From JAUXFS01 sp050329575 (lineage in GTDB: Bacteria; Pseudomonadota; Alphaproteobacteria; Rhodospirillales; Defluviicoccaceae): a DNA stretch of 17,566 nucleotides. Under the pieces are notes generated by a model. It had not been told where the DNA came from. It worked only from the letters and a program-made list of their open reading frames with translations, and ran no database searches. Within the stretch, counting starts at the first letter, position 1; the number at the start of each line of letters is the position of its first letter. Shown here one piece after another: positions 14,147 through 17,566 of this stretch. The stretch lies in NCBI GenBank assembly GCA_050329575.1, contig JBHJOP010000123.1:1-17566 (forward strand), in the 5' to 3' direction. The position numbers were made by a program, and so were the translations under genes.

Positions 14147-15350
14147 ACACGCCGATGCCGACCGCAAGACGGCCGCTGCGCGCCGCCAGCGAACGGTGAT
14201 GGCGCTGCGCGGCGAAATCCTTCGACAGGTCGAGGATCTGGCGGCGCAACCGAACCGGTCGGTCCGCCTCGATCCCGCGGCGATCGAGCGGGTCCACGGG
14301 CTCGACCGGGTGCTCCGCGCCTACGAACGGGCGCGTCCCGCGCCGCCCTCTCACCGACGATTTCTGATCGGCGGCTTCGCCCTGACCGCCGGGCTGATGG
14401 CCGCCCTGCTGTTCATGCGGGTCGGGAGTACCGAGATCACCCTCGATCTTCGCGTCGAGAGCCTGTCGTTCGATTCGGCGCGAAAGCAGCTCCTGACCGG
14501 AACGGTCGGCGCGACCCGGGTCGCCGTGGGCGGCATCGACCGCATCGTCATGCCCCCGGGTGCCGACGGCGGTGCCGTCGACGACCCCCGCGACGACGGA
14601 GAAACCCTCGCCGCCGCGCTCGCGGCGCCGGCCGGCGGCGTGCTCAGCGTCGGTCCGATCGAGGTGCCCCGCGGCACGCGGGTGGAGATCGGCGGGGCAG
14701 AAGCGGACGGAACCACGTCGATCGCCCTCATCCAGCCGGCCACCGACGACGGGGCCGGTAAGCCGATGGTCGTGCAGATCACCGTGCCGAGCGGCGTCAC
14801 CCTCGACGTCGCGAACGGCAACGCGGGCCCGCAGTCGCTCGATCTCGATCGGCCGCGGCCGATCGACTTCGTCGTCGCCCCCGCCACCGAAGCCTACCTG
14901 GACGTGACGCCGCGAGCGGCGAAGCCGGTGGCCTTCGCCGCCGAACTGGAAATCGGCCGGATCTCGTTCGCACGGGTGGTGGAGCTGGAGGACGAGGCCG
15001 CGCGGCGACTGTCCACCGTCCTCGGCGGAACGGTGTTCCTGGAATCCCTCGGCGGCAAGGCCTACCACCTCCGCCAGGGGGAGCATCTCGAGATCGTCCT
15101 CGACACCGCAACCGTCTCCGCGCTTTCGGTGTCGCCCGATGCGATCGGTCTCAGGGCCTCGGGCCGGGCACGAGCGTTGTCGGTCGGCAGCCCGGGAACC
15201 GCCGGAAACGCAGGCAACAGCCGGAACCTGATGCCGCGCTGGCTCGAATGGCTGACCGCCCGTCACGAGGTCGAACTGTTCTGGGCGGCGACCCTTTACG
15301 CGTTCGGGCTGCTGCTCGGCGTGCTCCGCTTCTGGGGGATTGGCCGATGA
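14097..15350 (+). CDS. Two-TM membrane protein with large beta-rich domain, unknown function
   Basis: I do not recognise this 417-aa protein. Residues 1-85 are charged and mostly helical (EILRQVEDLAAQ, IERVHGLDRVLRAYERAR). RRFLIGGFALTAGLMAALLF (87-106) is a clear membrane helix. About 285 residues follow that read as beta strands (ITLDLRVESLSF, VLSVGPIEVPRGTRVEIG, MVVQITVPSGVTLDV and similar), with no cysteine. ELFWAATLYAFGLLLGVLRF (393-412) is a second membrane helix just before the end. The likely topology is N-in, large domain in the periplasm, C-in. The start is taken as ATG 14097, overlapping the previous gene by 50 bases, with GGAGAG ten bases before it; ATG 14199 is an alternative that would remove 34 residues and the overlap. 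Its stop overlaps the protease start by four bases (ATGA). Confidence 0.7.
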   Translation: MTSEQADESGSTTRATEHADADRKTAAARRQRTVMALRGEILRQVEDLAAQPNRSVRLDPAAIERVHGLDRVLRAYERARPAPPSHRRFLIGGFALTAGLMAALLFMRVGSTEITLDLRVESLSFDSARKQLLTGTVGATRVAVGGIDRIVMPPGADGGAVDDPRDDGETLAAALAAPAGGVLSVGPIEVPRGTRVEIGGAEADGTTSIALIQPATDDGAGKPMVVQITVPSGVTLDVANGNAGPQSLDLDRPRPIDFVVAPATEAYLDVTPRAAKPVAFAAELEIGRISFARVVELEDEAARRLSTVLGGTVFLESLGGKAYHLRQGEHLEIVLDTATVSALSVSPDAIGLRASGRARALSVGSPGTAGNAGNSRNLMPRWLEWLTARHEVELFWAATLYAFGLLLGVLRFWGIGR

Positions 15351-16933
15351 TCGCCGCTGCGCGGCGAAGCCGCGCGCCGCGCGCCGCCCCGCGGGTGCAG
15401 CGGTCGTGGGCGGCGGCGCTGGTGGCGGCGATGCTGACGATCGCGCCACCGGCGTCCGCCCAGCAGGCCGGAGCCGGCGCCAACGCGGTCAAGCCGCTGA
15501 TCGTCATGCTTTCGGTGCGAAGTGGCGACTTCAGATCGCTCGGCGCCGGAGTCGTCGTCGGGTTCGATTCCGAATCCCTTTACCTCGTGACCGCCGATCA
15601 CGTCGCCTTCGTCGATGAGTGGAACCCGGATCGCGCCCCCGACGAGATCGCCGCCCGGTTCTGGCTTCGCCCCGGCGCAACCCGCGCCGCAGCCGCCCGG
15701 GTGCTGCCGCACCGCGATCCCGATCTCGACCTCGCGGTGCTCGCGGTGGCCATCGACCCCGAGTTGCGCGCGTTCGCGGAAGGGCTCCCGTTCGAACGGA
15801 CCCGGACCCTCGAGGCGCTGCGTCGCCAGCACGCGATCAACACCCTGGAGACCCGCCTCACCGATCTCGGCACCATCGGCAATCCGCAAGGCGCCGTGTG
15901 GTTCACCACCGAGGCCGACCGCTTCCTCAAACCCGAAGACGACGACATCCACTTCGCCTCGAGCTGGCTGATGCGCGGCCACTCGGGCGGCGGTCTGTTC
16001 ACCCAGGACTGGCACCTGGTCGGCATGATCAAGAGCCATGACCCACCGTCCGGCATCGCCCTCGGGATCGATCGCATCGTCGCCAGCCTGGAGGCCTGGA
16101 ACATCCCGGTCGCCCTCGGCTTGCGCCCCCTTCCGCCGGCCGCGCCGCGGGCGTTCCGGGATTGCGATCGCTGCCCGGAGATGGTGGTGGTGCCGGCCGG
16201 CCGCTTCGTCATGGGCGCCAAGGTGGGCCGCCGCCGCCTGGAGGCCAACGAGGAGCCGGCCCACGAGGTGGAGATCCGGCGCGATTTCGCGGTCGGCCGT
16301 TACGAGGTCACGGTCGGCGAGTATCGGGCCTTTGCCGAGGCGACCGGCAAGGACGCGGGGCGAGGCTGCAAGATCTGGGAGGGGACGCTGAAGCAGGACG
16401 CGAAGAAGAGCTGGCGCGAACCCGGTTTCCCCGTGCTCGATCGACAGCCGGTGGTCTGTATCGACTGGCGGGAGGCCACCCTTTACACGCGGTGGCTCAG
16501 CGACATGACCGGCCATCGCTACCGGCTGCCGACGGAGGCGGAATGGGAGTATGCGGCCCGGTCGGGCAGCGATACGCGCTACTGGTGGGGCGATCATTTC
16601 GTCCTCGGCCACGCCAACTGCCGCGACTGCGGCAGCGATTGGGACAACGACAAGCCGGCCCCGGCGGGACAGTTCCTCCCCAACTACTTCGGTCTCCACG
16701 ACATGCACGGCAATGTCTGGGAGTGGGTCGAGGACTGCTGGCACGACACCTACCTCGGGGCCCCTGCGGACGGCAGCGCCCGGCAGGGGGACGGCGGCTG
16801 CAAACGCCGCGTCAAGCGAGGCGGCGCCTGGGACCAGCCCCGCGACGACATGCGTTCGGGCAACCGCAGCCGCGACGGCGCCGACAACCGCACCAGCACC
16901 CTCGGCTTCCGGGTCGTCCGCGACCTGCCGTGA
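15347..16933 (+). CDS. Secreted trypsin-like serine protease fused to an FGE/SUMF1-like domain
   Basis: This 528-aa protein joins two domains. A signal peptide (about 18-38, ending ASA) leads to a trypsin/HtrA-like protease at about 45-255: H85 in VTADHV, D128 in DLDLAVLAV and S213 in GHSGGGLF form a complete triad. From about 278 a formylglycine-generating-enzyme/SUMF1 fold follows: MVVVPAGRFVMGA (279-291), DFAVGRYEVTVGEYRAF (313-329), YRLPTEAEWEYAARSG (392-407), GLHDMHGNVWEWVEDC (449-464), RRVKRGGAWDQPRDDMRSG (487-505) and LGFRVVRDL (519-527). The GG-A/S-W segment lacks the Cys pair that does the chemistry in genuine FGEs (there about C-x4-C); nearby cysteines (C425, C428, C464, C485) are elsewhere. 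The domain may therefore bind protein or ligand. It starts four bases inside the membrane-protein gene. Periplasmic or extracellular location is expected. Confidence 0.85.
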   Translation: MIAAARRSRAPRAAPRVQRSWAAALVAAMLTIAPPASAQQAGAGANAVKPLIVMLSVRSGDFRSLGAGVVVGFDSESLYLVTADHVAFVDEWNPDRAPDEIAARFWLRPGATRAAAARVLPHRDPDLDLAVLAVAIDPELRAFAEGLPFERTRTLEALRRQHAINTLETRLTDLGTIGNPQGAVWFTTEADRFLKPEDDDIHFASSWLMRGHSGGGLFTQDWHLVGMIKSHDPPSGIALGIDRIVASLEAWNIPVALGLRPLPPAAPRAFRDCDRCPEMVVVPAGRFVMGAKVGRRRLEANEEPAHEVEIRRDFAVGRYEVTVGEYRAFAEATGKDAGRGCKIWEGTLKQDAKKSWREPGFPVLDRQPVVCIDWREATLYTRWLSDMTGHRYRLPTEAEWEYAARSGSDTRYWWGDHFVLGHANCRDCGSDWDNDKPAPAGQFLPNYFGLHDMHGNVWEWVEDCWHDTYLGAPADGSARQGDGGCKRRVKRGGAWDQPRDDMRSGNRSRDGADNRTSTLGFRVVRDLP

Positions 16934-16964
16934 CCCCCCGACGGCGGCGGCGGCGGCGTCGACG

Positions 16965-17566
16965 TCAGCCCGGGCGGCGCAGGACACCACCGGTCTGCGG
17001 CGCGCGTACTCCGGTCGTCGAGGGCAGGCTCAGCGGCAGCCCGAGGACGGAGCGCACCGCCAGAAACGCGAACGCCTGCGCCTCGAGGGCGTCGCCGTCC
17101 CAGCCCGCCGCCTCGACCGGCTCCACCGCGGTGCCGACGGCGGCGGCGAGCATCGTCATCATCGTGCGGTTGTGGCGGCCGCCGCCGCAGATCAGCCAGC
17201 GTCGAGGCGGCGCCGGCATGAACGCCCGCGCCGCGGCGATCGCCCGCGCCGTCAGCGCCGTCAGGGTCGCCGCGCCATCGGCGGCGCCGAGGTCGGCGAC
17301 CACGGCGAGGGTCGAGGCGAACGCGTCGCGGTCGAGCGACTTGGGCGGCGGCCGGCGGAAGTAGTCGGCGCCCAGGACCGCCGCGATCGGCCCCTCGAAC
17401 ACCCGCCCGGCGGCGGCGAGAGCGCCGTCCTCGTCCATCGGCCGGCCCGTCCTCGCCCGCGTCCAGTCGTCGATCAGCGCGTTGCCCGGTCCGGTGTCGA
17501 AGGCGAGGACCTCGCCGGCAGCGGCACCGATCCAGGTGACGTTGGCGACCCCCCCGACGTTGACGA
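16965..17566 (-). CDS. anmK: Anhydro-N-acetylmuramic acid kinase AnmK, C-terminal part (5' end outside window)
   Basis: This is the leftward C-terminal ~200 residues of AnmK, which hydrolyses and phosphorylates 1,6-anhydro-MurNAc to MurNAc-6-P during peptidoglycan recycling in the cytosol. The frame runs off the right edge of the window. Diagnostic residues near the edge are VNVGGVANVTWIGA and FDTGPGNALIDDW, both strongly conserved in AnmK, followed by the DEDG segment. Later RRWLICGGGRHN carries the second glycine-rich nucleotide-site motif, and GDALEAQAFAFLAVR is the usual closing helix (its E-A-x-A-F-A is typical). The stop at 16965-16967 is converging with the protease-FGE gene, 31 bases apart. 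No start can be given. The frame is unbroken in the visible part. Confidence 0.92.
   Translation of the reverse strand, partial: VNVGGVANVTWIGAAAGEVLAFDTGPGNALIDDWTRARTGRPMDEDGALAAAGRVFEGPIAAVLGADYFRRPPPKSLDRDAFASTLAVVADLGAADGAATLTALTARAIAAARAFMPAPPRRWLICGGGRHNRTMMTMLAAAVGTAVEPVEAAGWDGDALEAQAFAFLAVRSVLGLPLSLPSTTGVRAPQTGGVLRRPG

Noticed and set aside
15296..16990. A 564-codon minus-strand open frame opposite the protease-FGE gene
   Set aside because: The plus strand here has catalytic triad and FGE motifs in order; the antisense frame shows none.

Overview
The window is high-G+C DNA, densely coding, from what looks like an alphaproteobacterium, probably Rhodospirillales-like. The evidence is an EipB/DUF1849 envelope protein (an alphaproteobacterial family), an AnmK anhydromuramic acid kinase, an NnrU-type membrane protein and an RquA-type rhodoquinone enzyme. 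I see no rRNA, tRNA, CRISPR array or insertion sequence.

Layout, left to right. (1) 1-4641 is housekeeping and accessory metabolism: the tail of a glutathione S-transferase, a convergent MBL-fold hydrolase, a Mak-like ROK fructokinase, a convergent EipB homologue, then a rightward pair made of a GGDEF diguanylate cyclase and an unrecognised 158-aa protein, closed by a strong intrinsic terminator. (2) 4760-7294 holds a monocistronic-looking rquA-type gene and a 573-aa lipoprotein that I read as a MACPF-like (perforin-fold) body with one cyanovirin-N-like (CVNH) repeat at its C-terminus. (3) 7345-13013 is an all-leftward block: hemerythrin, a lipoprotein with an LRAT/NlpC-like His...NC motif, a four-EF-hand secreted protein, a glycine-zipper lipoprotein, a GltS-family transporter, NnrU, and a 76-aa secreted helical protein. 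An AT-rich island lies upstream of the last gene. (4) 13346-16933 is a tightly overlapping rightward three-gene operon: a secreted two-cysteine protein, a two-TM membrane protein with a large probably periplasmic domain, and a secreted trypsin-like protease fused to a formylglycine-generating-enzyme (FGE/SUMF1) fold. (5) 16965-17566 is the C-terminal part of AnmK, on the minus strand.

How the genes may work together. Rhodoquinone synthesis, NnrU and hemerythrin all fit life at low or fluctuating oxygen. Many other products are envelope proteins: EipB, three lipoproteins, the EF-hand protein, the protease operon and AnmK. The best candidates for undescribed biology are the MACPF-like/CVNH lipoprotein (5573-7294) and the overlapping secreted-protein / membrane-protein / protease-FGE operon (13346-16933). 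In the latter, the FGE fold lacks the catalytic cysteine pair expected of a true FGE, so it may bind a target rather than oxidise a cysteine. All family calls come from reading motifs by eye; no search was run.
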